Shown: positions 37,101 through 45,690 of the stretch, piece after piece
Layout of the letters: each line of letters begins with the position of its first letter
Numbering within the stretch: position 1 is the stretch's first letter
NCBI RefSeq assembly: GCF_016097555.1
Contig: NC_054706.1
Span: forward strand, 79,252,353 to 79,316,352
DNA from: Gigantopelta aegis
Lineage: Eukaryota; Mollusca; Gastropoda; Neomphalida; Peltospiridae
Direction of reading: 5' to 3'
Length of the DNA: 64,000 nucleotides
Made by a program: the position numbers and the translations under genes
Notes under the pieces: generated by a model
What the model saw: the letters and a program-made list of their open reading frames with translations, nothing else
What the model was told of the DNA's origin: nothing
The model's database searches: none

Positions 37101-39567
37101 GCTATGTTCCAGTGTTTATAGATTTAGGAATTGTTTTGACGTCATGGGCTGAATTTATATTCCAATATCCGATCCCACCCTGAGTGCCAGGAATGGTGTA
37201 ACTGAATCTAAATCAGATATAACCACGGAACTATATTAAAATAAACTAACACATGTTGTGAAAATTGTACCAGTAATACCAAACACTAGCTTGTGAAAAC
37301 AATCTGAACACATTTGGTTACCATGACAGTGACGCCATGACAAACACCAAGACACTGGTTGCTAATGGTTTTAATGATTATTTCACACAATATCATATGG
37401 ATTTATTTCAAATATTGGCACAGTTTTATAATAATAGAAAATTAAATATCAAGATATTGCAAGGGTTCTTTCAAACTTAATCACAATATGGATTATGAGG
37501 AAAGGCATTTCTAACCACCCCCTACCTCTAAAAAAGCCAATTTAATATTATCAACCCATAACCTACTACCCATAAATAATAATTAGTGTGCATACATGTT
37601 CATATCCAACGTTCGTTTTCATGTCCTATGCGTTGGGAGAGGAATGAGGGAAAGCTTTTTAACAAAAGCATGTGACATGGGTTGGTGGAAAGCACGAAAC
37701 TGGTGGGTTTTTTTTAAAAGTTAAAGTTTGTTTTGTTTAATGACACCACTAGAGCACATTGATTTATTAATCACCAGCTACTGGATGTCAAACATTTGGT
37801 AATGTCTGACATAAAGTTTTAGAAAAGAAACCTGCTACATTTTTCCATTAGTAGGAAGTGATCTTTTATATGCACCATCCCATGGCCAGGATAGCACATA
37901 CCACGGCCTTTGATATACCAGACATGGGCCCACCAATGGTGATTGATCACACACTGACTGTGCGAGTGCTTCACCACAGGGCTAAGTCCCACCTCTGTGT
38001 TTTTTAAAGGACAGATCCTTCTGATTTGTTGTAATCTATGGGATTTTTGTTATTGCCTAACATGATTACTTGCTTGCAACTACATTTTTTAATCTACTAA
38101 ATTATTTTACTACCTTTCCCCATGAATTTAAAACATGTCCCTTAGTGTACTCATTCTCGGATTGGGTTCTCCCATCCCAACCAGTTTCCCCACCACTAGT
38201 ATATCAAAAGAGCAAATAAAAGATCCCTTGCTACTAAAGAAAAAAATGTAGTGGATATTCTTTGAAGACTATAAGTCAGAATAACCAAATGTTTAAAATC
38301 CAATAGTCCATGTATGATAATTTAACGTGATCTAGTGGTGTCAATAAACTTAAACAAAGTTCTAACTTTTCAAAATGTCTTCTGGTTAGACATTGTCAGA
38401 TGGTGTTAGTATGTGATGATGACAGTCAGAATTCGCCATCTCTTCATCAGTGGTTACTGAGAGCCAGATTGTTGATAGACACACCACATTGTGAACATCA
38501 CTGCTGGCATGAAGAATCAGGTCAGGTCATAGGGCTTAACATGCACATTCACTGCAAGCTGTTGTAGCACACGCCTGTCATGGGTGCAGGTGTCAACTTA
38601 TGCCGGCTCCTCCGTCCAGGACAAGAAAAGGCTTGGGGTGGGTGAGAGGATGGCCCAGTAGTTGCACAACAAAGAACCAACATCAGTGACCAGCAGTCAG
38701 TTAGCCAAAGAGGGCTGTCCTGGCAGATAAAAAGATAGTGGGCTAATGGTGAATTAACTGATGGTCCACCAATGGTCAGTCAAAATGTTGGTGGGCTAAA
38801 GGTGAAGTAACTGATGGGTCACCAATGGTCAGTCAAAATGGTGGTGGGCTAAAGGTGAAGTAACTGATGGGTCACCAATGGTCAGTCAAAATGGTGGTGG
38901 GCTAATGGTGAAGTAACTGATGGGTCACCAATGGTCAGTCAAAATGGTGGTGGGCTAAAGGTGAAGTAACTGATGGGTCACCAATGGTCAGTCAAAATGG
39001 TGGTGGGCTAAAGGTGAAGGAACTGATGGTCCACCAATGGTCAGTCAAAATGGTGATGGGTCAACAGTGAAGTAGCTGGCCTATCAGCAGCATGCTACCT
39101 GGGATACTACTTAGGTTGAAAAACACACAGATTTAGACATCAAACCTCCTAGTAGTTGGCAGACAAATGACAATCTACAAGTTAGACATAATACAAGCTT
39201 TTAAACAATATTTATTCAATAAATGAAACCATGGTTTGAGCTGCTATTCATGATATCACCAAATGTGAATTAAACTTCAGCTTCATGAATGTATTTCATT
39301 GTTAATTCACCAAAAAGGTAAGTTGAAAATTAAATAAATACACTGCATGTGGCTAACTAAAACTACAATTTTGTTAGAGTTGTGCTGTCGGAATTCTCCA
39401 AATTGCTACGAAATTTAAGTGTTCTAGCTAAAATCACAGAATATAAATACATCTCCATGAGATTGAGAATGTCTTCAACATCATACATCGTAATCAGTTT
39501 TACCTTTTTCTGTCTCTTGGCCAGCTTTTAGTGATTCATCAAATTTTTCAAATCTTCTCCGAGCCAT
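28059..39567 (-). CDS. WD40-repeat protein of unknown function, complete, 8 coding exons
   Basis: Coding exons 39504-39567, 34890-35026, 33461-33641, 32473-32579, 31556-31699, 30441-30521, 29322-29531 and 28059-28175 join with consistent phases into 1041 nt, 346 residues plus TAA. A short basic N-terminus ([10 protein letters not shown]) is followed by a string of WD40-type blades. WD-like cores include [79 protein letters not shown] with NIKIWDSR, and ALQVWNY. About seven blades fit, filling the whole protein, so it is probably a one-propeller scaffold with no catalytic domain, signal peptide or membrane segment. The ATG has A at -3 and G at +4. I do not recognise the orthologue. The introns contain repeats derived from the gene's own exon ends. 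Confidence 0.88.
28866..29321 (-). repeat. 33-bp minisatellite made of exon 7 donor sites (about 14 copies)
   Basis: Read on the minus (sense) strand, the unit is GTAAGGATATTAATATTTTG followed by ATAAACTGACACT; that is, the last bases of exon 7 (CTGACACT), its GTAAGG donor and the start of the intron. The array begins exactly at the exon 7 donor and runs about 450 bp into intron 7. GTAAGG is kept in most copies; variants include gttagg and an aatct-for-acact change. The period is divisible by three, so plus-strand ORFs of up to 146 codons ([11 protein letters not shown] repeats) appear; these are not genes. Confidence 0.88.
29322..29531 (-). CDS. WD40 protein coding exon 7, flanked by splice-site minisatellites
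   Basis: Residues 239-308: [20 protein letters not shown] then [20 protein letters not shown]. Acceptor tttatttag|AAACATCACATC; donor GACACT|GTAAGGAT. The base composition is visibly more GC-rich than the AT-rich flanks, and each flank is a tandem array carrying a copy of the adjoining splice site. Confidence 0.92.
29515..30205 (-). repeat. Degenerate tandem repeat, unit about 38-40 bp, carrying the exon 7 acceptor
   Basis: Upstream of exon 7 (intron 6) the motif atgatgtttctaaacaaaag on the plus strand recurs about a dozen times. In sense orientation it reads (t)tttag|aaacatcat, which matches the real acceptor and first bases of exon 7. Many copies have lost the AG. An unrelated interspersed repeat interrupts the array at about 29705-29812. 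Confidence 0.7.
29705..29812. repeat. Interspersed repeat (ctgttgtagcacacgcctgtc family)
   Basis: Contains aggctgttgtaggacacacc, tcgtgggcgcaggtgtcaa and ctcctccgtccacgacagg-like sequence. A second copy is at 38515-38640 in the same orientation. Dispersed family, class unknown. Confidence 0.65.
30441..30521 (-). CDS. WD40 protein coding exon 6
   Basis: Residues 212-238, beginning [16 protein letters not shown]: the WD dipeptide that completes the blade started in exon 5. Acceptor gtaattgcag; donor TCT|GTAAGA. Confidence 0.9.
30780..30972. repeat. Interspersed repeat ending in a poly-C tract
   Basis: Intron 5 segment with aaagggccatatgataaagc, atgtgggacagacagaagga and a 15-bp C run. Related motifs (tctgtctgtccc, aagggccataactgtcaaaa) occur at 59510-59710 in Miro intron 6. 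I infer a dispersed non-coding family. Confidence 0.5.
31556..31699 (-). CDS. WD40 protein coding exon 5
   Basis: Residues 164-211: [20 protein letters not shown] then [20 protein letters not shown]. Acceptor gtttttgcag; donor AAG|GTTTGT. In phase at both ends. Confidence 0.92.
31784..32116 (+). repeat. Full-length A/A SINE with 12-bp target duplication
   Basis: The best SINE copy here, in WD40 intron 4. Head with gtagcccagtggtacagcac (box-A region) and gggatcgatcccc (box B), core gcatataaaagatccctt, tail ending aaataaaacatttc(tttc)n. Flanked by tatatgaagagt at 31772-31783 and 32117-32128, an exact target duplication. The tRNA-like head, internal promoter boxes and simple tail define a class-SINE2 element mobilised by a LINE. 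Confidence 0.93.
32376..32403. repeat. (GT)n / poly-G tract
   Basis: gtgtgtgt run directly followed by about 14 G in WD40 intron 4. Confidence 0.85.
32473..32579 (-). CDS. WD40 protein coding exon 4
   Basis: Residues 128-163: [20 protein letters not shown] then DLAVRIYDL, a typical blade. Acceptor taattctcag; donor CAG|GTAAGA. Confidence 0.92.
32912..33029. repeat. Palindromic element (hairpin) in WD40 intron 3
   Basis: Arms 32912-32954 and 32987-33029 are inverted copies (cttttacgttc..., aatcatctgcaaac) around a loop of about 32 bp. A foldback MITE-like structure. Confidence 0.75.
33093..33334 (-). repeat. SINE fragment in WD40 intron 3
   Basis: Minus-strand A-type SINE: part of the tail, core (agcagcaagggatcttttat), and head ending ttaccactgggctacatccc at 33269-33288. 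Part of its head was carried along in the 126-bp duplication that includes the exon 3 donor. Confidence 0.75.
33240..33490. repeat. 126-bp tandem duplication covering exon 3's donor
   Basis: The segment with accgaccacacacca, the SINE head, caagtacaaagacattatca, the donor (cctacctgtac on plus) and 30 nt of exon 3 is present twice, at about 33240-33365 and 33366-33490, offset 126 bp. The intronic copy of the exon end differs from the real one at two positions (ttgtttgaaac versus ttgtctgaaag). Confidence 0.88.
33461..33641 (-). CDS. WD40 protein coding exon 3
   Basis: Residues 68-127 plus one nucleotide. Contains [20 protein letters not shown] and [10 protein letters not shown]. Acceptor tttgtttag; donor CAG|GTAGGT. 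The last 30 nt and the donor are duplicated 126 bp away in the intron. Confidence 0.9.
34010..34525. repeat. (CATC)n microsatellite, about 0.5 kb
   Basis: Long interrupted catc tract with a variant (ccca/cccatc) middle part, in WD40 intron 2. Several open frames of 100-170 codons of His/Pro/Ser/Ile or Met/Asp/Gly/Trp are products of the 4-bp repeat. Confidence 0.95.
34528..34700 (-). repeat. Two degenerate copies of the 3' end of WD40 exon 2
   Basis: In intron 2, segments at about 34528-34575 and 34641-34690 each read on the sense strand as gctccatttctc ... gatttca(g), similar to the exon 2 end including the cag|gtgg donor in the second one. Translation in the exon's frame gives [15 protein letters not shown] beside the real [15 protein letters not shown]. 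No acceptor precedes them, so they look like relics, not exons. Confidence 0.55.
34890..35026 (-). CDS. WD40 protein coding exon 2
   Basis: Residues 22-67. Begins [14 protein letters not shown] and contains the first clear blade ([20 protein letters not shown]). Acceptor ccatattag; donor CAG|GTGGAA. Degenerate copies of its 3' end lie just downstream in the intron. Confidence 0.88.
35105..35445 (-). repeat. SINE copy, B head and B tail, with an extra tail fragment
   Basis: Minus-strand, in WD40 intron 1: a short A-type tail piece (35105-35154), then B-type tail (tttgtttaacaacgccactg), core (gggatcttttatatgcactt) and B head (tggttcgatcctatgacgca, then caactgactgagaac). Confidence 0.82.
35483..35531. 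repeat. (TATG)n microsatellite
   Basis: About 12 tatg repeats inside a SINE-derived stretch. Confidence 0.95.
35692..36345 (+). mobile_element. 5'-truncated LINE insertion with 16-bp target duplication
   Basis: A 654-bp insertion in WD40 intron 1 bounded by aaggaatcttttatat at 35676-35691 and 36346-36361. It holds the last about 158 codons of a LINE ORF2 (35707-36183) and an A-rich 3' end (aataattttaaaaaa). The 5' truncation, A-rich end and direct repeats are the marks of target-primed reverse transcription. It landed in a SINE fragment. Confidence 0.88.
35707..36183 (+). pseudogene. LINE ORF2 C-terminal fragment (post-RT zinc-finger region)
   Basis: Open for 158 codons. Contains [19 protein letters not shown] and a Cys/His cluster [17 protein letters not shown], the arrangement seen after the reverse transcriptase domain of many LINE ORF2 proteins (zf-RVT-like). 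The RT and endonuclease parts are absent, so it is a dead fragment that has kept its frame, implying a fairly young insertion. Confidence 0.8.
36365..36680 (-). repeat. SINE copy, B head and B tail
   Basis: Minus-strand: tail tttgtttaatgacaccacta, core (agatcttttatatgcacttt), head with ggttctatcctgtgatgcaa and gagcactcaaccgactgaa. The head end runs straight into the 108-bp array. Confidence 0.85.
36682..37100 (-). repeat. 108-bp tandem array of SINE head/core segment, about 4 copies
   Basis: cactggctggaatgggaaat begins units at 36691, 36799, 36907 and 37013 (periods 108, 108, 106). Each unit has the SINE core start, aagggcccaccgaggg and the B-head end (actcaaccgactgaa). Units are almost identical. 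Confidence 0.9.
37723..38010 (-). repeat. SINE copy, A head with B tail
   Basis: Minus-strand: B tail (tttgtttaatgacaccacta), core, then A head (ttcaccacagggctaagtcc). In WD40 intron 1. Confidence 0.82.
38165..38365 (+). repeat. SINE fragment, core and B tail
   Basis: Plus-strand core aaataaaagatcccttgcta followed by the diverged B tail (tgatctagtggtgtcaataa). The head is degraded. Confidence 0.65.
38515..38640. repeat. Second copy of the ctgttgtagcacacgcctgtc interspersed repeat
   Basis: caggtcaggtcatagggctt, aagctgttgtagcacacgcc and ggctcctccgtccaggacaa; matches 29705-29812. Confidence 0.65.
38745..39065. repeat. 53-bp minisatellite, about 6 copies
   Basis: ggtcagtcaaaatg begins units at 38774, 38827, 38880 and 38933, then continues. 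Unit contents: gtgggctaaaggtgaagtaa, ctgatgggtcaccaat. Middle units are nearly identical, edge units diverged. In WD40 intron 1. Confidence 0.9.
39504..39567 (-). CDS. WD40 protein coding exon 1
   Basis: Residues 1-21 plus one nucleotide: basic [20 protein letters not shown]. Donor AAAAAG|GTAAAA. The 5'UTR continues to 39643, where a good acceptor (ctttgcag) indicates an upstream non-coding exon. Confidence 0.85.
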
Positions 39568-39643
39568 GTTGATATTCAGTTATTTTGTACAGAAAGTGGC
39601 TAAAGTCCTCAATAGTTTTTCTCTTTTAATCAAGATACATAAA
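39568..39643 (-). other. 5'UTR part of WD40 exon 1 and its acceptor
   Basis: An acceptor-like ctttgcag precedes 39643 on the minus strand. A matching donor (AAAG|GTAAGATT) lies at 42402/42401, so a non-coding first exon ending at 42402 is possible. Needs RNA support. Confidence 0.4.
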
Positions 39644-40639
39644 CTGCAAAGATAAAGTTCATAACATTCAAATGAACAGTAAACTGTTTAGGCCTTAACA
39701 TAAAGAGCACTGCAAACAGGAAGGTTCAAACAATCTGAATAAAAAAAGCATATACCATGATCAAAATGGTATCTCTGCACAAGGCAGTCAAAAAGATGTT
39801 TCAGGCAAAATTGTGATTGTTTCCATGATCCACTATCAGGTGCTCATCCTAGGAGTTTTTGTTGTGTTTTCATTCAATGATTCCCAAAAATATTTCGTCT
39901 ACATAAACTTCCTCAGAAATGAATTTTAAAATGTTAGTAAGCCAAGTACAAAAAATGGAAGGTTAAGTTTGTACATTTCCTTAATAACCAACACCAACTT
40001 ATTAATGGTTTATTAATTGAACAAGGTAACCTTGAAGAGTGTTCCATTCAGAAGCACACAAGTAGCATGTAGTTTTTCTGACTTCATGTAGAGAAGTGAA
40101 CAAAGGTGGCAGATGTTTATTGCCATTAATCATGTTAACATGCGGAAAATGTGTATAGGCCATTGTACGACATGCCATTAATATGCAATAAGTGAATCCA
40201 TAAACGACACTCAAGAATCAATCTATGTCTTCTTCTAAAAACCACAAACAGTGGAAGTTAGAACCCACTAAATAACACTTGACCACTTTGTACAGGCTGC
40301 AAAATGTAAACCAGACATGTGTATAGTATCAACTTGTTTCTGGTGTAAAACCTGCTACAATTTACTACATACAAAACTGACATGTTCCAGCAGAATATAG
40401 TCATATTTACATATGGATACTAACATAGCCTATAGCCAACAGAAAATCCACAGGATTCCATTAACTATAACAATGGGCATGAAAACCCAGTAACCATGTA
40501 GGTAACAAATAAAGCTGGTCAGTCTAACAACTCCTGAGGGTGTACAGATAACATACAATAGATGGGCTTATAGAGAATTCTTATATGTTAGACAGACAGT
40601 ATATGGCTGTTGGTCAGTTTTTGTGTCCATATGAATGTC

Positions 40640-40672
40640 ACACACATGCCACACACACACACACACACACCA

Positions 40673-40722
<50 letters not shown>
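40640..40722. repeat. (CA)n microsatellite
   Basis: Interrupted ca tract of about 80 bp followed by tatatg/tgtgta sequence. ORFs on both strands here are artefacts. Confidence 0.95.
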
Positions 40723-40757
40723 ATATATGAGTGTGTATATATGTGTGTACATGTATA

Positions 40758-40937
40758 TACAGTGGAATCTCGCTAGGTCAAACCCGGAAGGGTCGAATAC
40801 ACCACAATGCTCAAACCAAAAACAATGGCCCAAGTTACATTTATATATTGTTGACCAATTGGTTAGGTCAAACTACCCGATGGGTTGAACACTTTCTTGA
40901 GCACCAATGGAATTTGAGCCAATGGGATTCAACTGTA
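40758..40937. mobile_element. MITE with pogo-like ends, about 180 bp
   Basis: Starts tacagtggaatctcgctagg and ends gggattcaactgta; the inverted ends match over about 15 of 18 bp. The inner repeats of aggtcaaac(c/t) recall the 17581 element but the sequence differs, so it is a sister family. Confidence 0.65.
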
Positions 40938-40950
40938 TATTGTAGTGCTG

Positions 40951-40989
<39 letters not shown>

Positions 40990-41016
40990 TTGTCAGTTAT
41001 TTTCAATAAATAAAGC

Positions 41017-41047
<31 letters not shown>

Positions 41048-41804
41048 CTGTAATTGAAAGCATGTTTTGATAGAAAAATGTTGTCTGCAATAACCTAGAA
41101 AGAAATGATGGCCCAGACATTACCACAAATGTATTCCAACAATATATTTTTGTTAATTTATGCGGCAAATTCAATGATAAGGATTAACGTATATATATTT
41201 TTTTCCATTCATGCATGTATGAACAGATGAAATGCTTTACACACCTTTGTATGGCCTACAATTTGTCTTTTTATACTTGCATTAATAAAAAAAACATTTT
41301 ATGGTCAGTTGATAAATATTTATGCCATTTAGTATGTCAACTATCTGTGGTGCTATTCCTTTGTGAAATTAGAACAGTATCGATATCTTAATCAGTAATG
41401 ATAAAACTCTACCCAGATCTATAATTATACAACTATATTTATATTACAATACATTCCTGCCTAGTCAAAGGAGAGGAATTTTAGAAATAAATTATTAAAC
41501 TTTTTTTCTCATCTCAAATGAAAGTAAAAAACAAAAGTCGTGATTTTAACCAAGTATTCTTGGATGACAAATGTAATTAACAAATTCATAGGAATTTATT
41601 TTACTAATTTACAAATTTAAAAACAAAACAGAACGTATTAGCAGTTAAAAAATGTATAACTGTATTGTAAAAATGTGGACATTCAACACAAAATGAATAA
41701 ATATAACACAATAACAGCCCTTATCAATCAGTGATCTTGTGATTGAATATTGCATGTGTATGTGGGTGTAAATAAATCCTGTATTAGACATTGATTACTG
41801 GCCT

Positions 41805-42030
41805 TGGCAGACTGGTGTGCTTATAAGCAATCAGAAATAAGGGTGGCAGGTAATGGGTTCATTTCCTGGTATTGGTTTTAACTGCACAATGAGCAGTGTT
41901 ATGGCTACTATAGAGACTTCTCTCACATTAACCATTAACCTCCACTAACATCTAGTCATTAACTCAAGGTCCTGGACAATAAGCCAACATACTTGAACCG
42001 TGATTAGATTTAAGCATAAAAATCTTGGTA
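41805..42030 (+). repeat. D-type SINE, diverged copy
   Basis: Head ggccttggcagactgg, box-B-like ggtaatgggttcatttcc, body with cttctctcacattaacc, tail gattagatttaagcataaaa. Same layout as the next copy. Confidence 0.7.
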
Positions 42031-42039
42031 GAAAAAACT

Positions 42040-42265
42040 GGCCTTGGTGGTGCTGTAGTTAAGCCATCGGAATAAGGCTGAAAAGGTACTGGGTTCGCAG
42101 CCCGATACTGGCTCTCATCTAGAGTAAGACCACTATACCAACTTCTCTCTCACTAACCACTAACCCACTGTCCTGAAAAGATATCCCAAACAGCTAAGTT
42201 GTGTGCCCAGTACAGCGTGCTTGAACTTTAATTGGATATAAGTATAAAAATATGATGAAATGTAA
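42040..42265 (+). repeat. D-type SINE
   Basis: Head ggccttggtggtgctgtagt, box-B-like actgggttcgcagccc, body cttctctctcactaacca, then ccactgtcctg and the tail ttgaactttaattggatata. It is the intact form of the element whose body is amplified at 55.6-56.8 kb. Confidence 0.82.
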
Positions 42266-42269
42266 AATG

Positions 42270-44215
42270 TAAGGTAGAAAATAAAATAGCACTAAATAGC
42301 CAGTTTAAAATGTATTAAACGTTTCTTTTCTTCCCAGATATACCAATGGTTATTGGTATTGAAGACTACATGCACATGTATATAAATGACAAAAATCTTA
42401 CCTTTACGTAGCAGACGTGTGCAAGCTATGGTGTGGTTGTGATAAACAGGTAAAGACACCCCATTAACAAGCAGTAAAGCCTGATATGACGATAAGCCCC
42501 CGGACTAGGGTAAACTCTGTATTACCCAGCCAACCACTGAGATTATTGACACGGACATTATACCTCATTGATCCAACACATAACAAAGTGGACAGACTTA
42601 GCAGTGCTGAATAATTGATCAGGCAGAAATGCAAGGGTTTAAATCTGATAGCACATAAATATTCATTGATAACTAGGTATGCTGATTTAATACAATAATT
42701 TAAAAATAAAACAGAATGAGATTGCATCTCTAGGGTTAACAGCTTACCCAGTGGTTGCATGTACTGAAGCCGATACAATATGCTATGTCTGAATAATAAT
42801 GTAGTGTTATATATATTTCTGGCAAACATCTCATTGAAAGATCAAGTCTTGACTTGTAAAACTCTTGAGAGTAGCTTTGTTGGGGTCATCAGCTAAGGTC
42901 AGACTCTTTTGTGATTCTGTTGATCAGTCTTGTGCAATCACCTTATGATTAGGATTGTTGACATTAACACATTCACTGCTAACCTTTATTACACTAACAG
43001 TACATGTATATTTCAAACGGAAAAAAAAAAGATGAGTGCTCAAACAGAAAAATAATTATCTCATTCTTTTTAAGCATGATAATTGATATATTAATTAAAA
43101 GTATTACTGCACAGCATTAGGATTGTTGACATTAACACATTCACTGCTAACTTTTATTATACTAACAGTATTTCAAACGGAAAAAAAAGAAGAAGAAAAA
43201 AAAGAGTATGAGTGCTCAAACAGAAACATAATTAACTCTTTTTTTTAAGCATGATATATAATTAAAAGTATTATTGCAGAGTGCAGTTAATAAACTTCAA
43301 TATTACAATGCATATTAATTAATTAAATTTCTGCAACTGAACAAGCTATGGCAACATGGTTTGTTTCTGAGCATGAAGACAGCTATGTCAGTTTTAAAAC
43401 TGAAAAATAAAGGAAAGGAATGTGTACTTAATTGAGTCTATTTGAGTTTGATATATGTAGCTACAGGTGCGAGAGCAAGAAGTTTAGAATGAAACCCAAC
43501 ACCATCAGCACAAAGCGATAACAAGGGGAGAAGGTGTCTTTTCATTTATTAACCTTTTTCTGGCATGGTGCAATCAAGTGAACATTGGGTGGGGGGGGGG
43601 AGGGCTGACTGACTTGGATTGAGGAAGTAAAGTGCTCACGTTTCTAATGAGGTTTAGAGGCATGCTCTCAGTAAAAGTTTAGAAAACTATGGTAGTTCCC
43701 ATAATGCAATTTCCTGCATTCTAAAATAAGAATGATAAAAATGCTGATAAATGTAACACTTCTTCAAAATAGTTTTCATGATCCATAATTTTTGAGTTTA
43801 TACGAATATGCCAAATATATCAGCACATACCATGGATCTTTGATATATCGGCTGTAGAGCAGTGGTTAGCAATCAGTCGTGTGACTTGTCACACCTTAGA
43901 CAAGTGCCATAACCACAGACCTACATCCTGCTTCATTTTGCTGATGATGGCAACATTATTTTTATTGTAGAGTTCATTGACATGAAAATAGGTTAAACAT
44001 GCACATGTACACTAACTATTTATAGGTTAAACATGCACACTTACACTAACTGTTTGATTTAATATTTAAAGGCAGTCTGTTATTAAAAGTTTCTATTAGG
44101 TTTGTATGACTAGCTTTGTGCATGTTCAGTGTTATTCATTATTCCAAAGGAAAAGTTAATCATTAAGTATTTTGTGGGAAATATATTAATGAATGCAATA
44201 TTATAAAATATTATC
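42270..44215. other. Intergenic, no gene seen
   Basis: Contains a 168-bp tandem duplication (aggattgttgacattaacac at 42951 and 43119) with internal A-run length changes, a minus-strand SINE remnant at about 43815-43945, and a 41-bp duplication near 43990-44060 (taggttaaacatgcacac). Confidence 0.45.
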
Positions 44216-44219
44216 ATTG

Positions 44220-44221
<2 letters not shown>

Positions 44222-44288
<67 letters not shown>

Positions 44289-44304
44289 CTATATATATAT
44301 TCCA
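44222..44304. repeat. (TA)n microsatellite
   Basis: About 60 bp of pure ta with a short interruption, followed by acacac and a degenerate (aaccca)n. Confidence 0.95.
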
Positions 44305-44864
44305 GGTTTTGAAAACATGCACACACACACAAATCCAAACCCAAACCCAAACAAACATCAAACAAAAAAGACAAAAAGTAACTGATCTGACTATAAACAA
44401 AAACTTTAGATCAAAGTACATGACGTGCAACAAAAATAGAAACATTTCTATTGTATGGACCGTAATTCTTAGAACAATGTCAAATGTACACACCATAATC
44501 TACTCATCTTCCTTCATAGGTGAAGTCTGTGTGATTTGTCATCTACACATTTGTCTTGCTTTTCCTCAGTCACTAGAAAATCTGGTCTGACCCATGGCAC
44601 TAACAATCTTAACAATATCAGGAGTAACCACTGAACACTCTCCATAGTGGTTAGACTAAGCCTACAGATAAAGGCTGATGGGAAATGACAGGTGTGTGGC
44701 ACAGATGCCAACAACATACAAGCACCCATTGCAACTGAAGAGACAAGGACTGGGATGAGAGCACGATGAACTGCAAAAGAAGCTGAAAGATAAAAGTTGT
44801 TGCCAGAATGTGAAAAAATTAGATGAAAATTCAAAGGAGGTACTGGAAAGAAGACAGTAAGATA

Positions 44865-44872
44865 ATAAATAT

Positions 44873-44937
<65 letters not shown>

Positions 44938-44988
44938 CATACATACATACATACATACATACATGCATGCATGCATACAAACACACAC

Positions 44989-45019
<31 letters not shown>

Positions 45020-45020
45020 G
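44865..45020. repeat. Compound (TA)n-(CATA)n-(CA)n microsatellite
   Basis: ta tract to about 44932, then catacata, then acacac ending at the MITE fragment at 45017. Confidence 0.95.
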
Positions 45021-45089
45021 TGAAACCCTTCAATTCTGGACCCTCTGTAAATCAGATATTGCCTCTGGTTTATAGGCATTTCGCTGTAC
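45017..45089. repeat. Deleted copy of the pogo-like MITE
   Basis: cagtgaaacccttcaattct at the left and ggcatttcgctgta at the right correspond to the ends of the 17581-17760 element; the middle is missing. Confidence 0.6.
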
Positions 45090-45157
45090 ATTACAACAAA
45101 ATATACATGTGACAAGTGTAACTCATGATGTCAGGGATATATTTTAAAAGGGTGTGT

Positions 45158-45305
45158 ATGAGTGTGAATGCATGAATGAATGGATGGATGGATAAATGAA
45201 TGAGTGAATGAATGAATGAATGAATGAATGAATGAATGAATGAATGAATGAATGAATGAATGAATGAATGAATACATCCACTATTGGGTGTCAAACAATG
45301 GTAAA
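45158..45305 (-). repeat. (GAAT)n microsatellite attached to a SINE tail
   Basis: About 25 gaat/ggat repeats ending in atacatccactattgggtgt, the start of a minus-strand SINE tail, so the microsatellite sits where the SINE's simple 3' tail would be. Confidence 0.8.
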
Positions 45306-45404
45306 TATATAAATAAACTGATTATCAATATCAGTATAAAAATTCTCAAGTTAAATTAATGTCATGTGTATAAGAGATACTAGTGTACTAATTTTCATAA
45401 GGAA

Positions 45405-45690
45405 TGGGGCGGGATGTCGTCCAGTGGTAAAGCGCTCATTTGATGTGTGGTCGGTCTGGGATCGATCCCTGTTGGTGGACCCATTGGGATATTTCTTGCT
45501 CCAGCCAATGCACCAGGACTGGTATATCAAAGGTTGTGGTATATGCTATCCTCTCTGTCGGATGATGCATATAAAAGGTCCCTTGCTACTAATGGACAAA
45601 TGAAGAGGGTTTACTCTCTATGTGTCTAAATTACCCAAAGTTTGACATCAATGTGCTCTAGTGGTGTCATTAAAACCTTTTTTTTCATAA
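45405..45690 (+). repeat. SINE copy, A head with B tail
   Basis: Head ggcgggatgtcgtccagtgg, box B gggatcgatccctg, core gcatataaaaggtcccttgc, tail caatgtgctctagtggtgtc. Near complete. Confidence 0.85.

Larger units (their letters stand above)
39644..41800. other. Upstream of the WD40 gene (probable 5'UTR intron), no coding exon seen
   Basis: AT-rich. Holds the (CA)n tract at 40640-40722, a MITE at 40758-40937, (TA)n at 40950-40983 and (TTA)n at 41021-41046. Confidence 0.45.

Noticed and set aside
38745..39065. Regular 53-bp array considered as a CRISPR
   Set aside because: The repeats are contiguous with no unique spacers, in a eukaryotic intron. The same holds for the arrays at 24.1, 28.9 and 55.7 kb.
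42464..42829. 121-codon minus-strand ORF
   Set aside because: No recognised motif, no coding-like composition, low-complexity Leu/Tyr; probably chance in AT-rich DNA.
44110..45115. ORFs of 94-166 codons with IYIYIY and HTHTHT runs
   Set aside because: Products of (TA)n, (CATA)n and (CA)n microsatellites.
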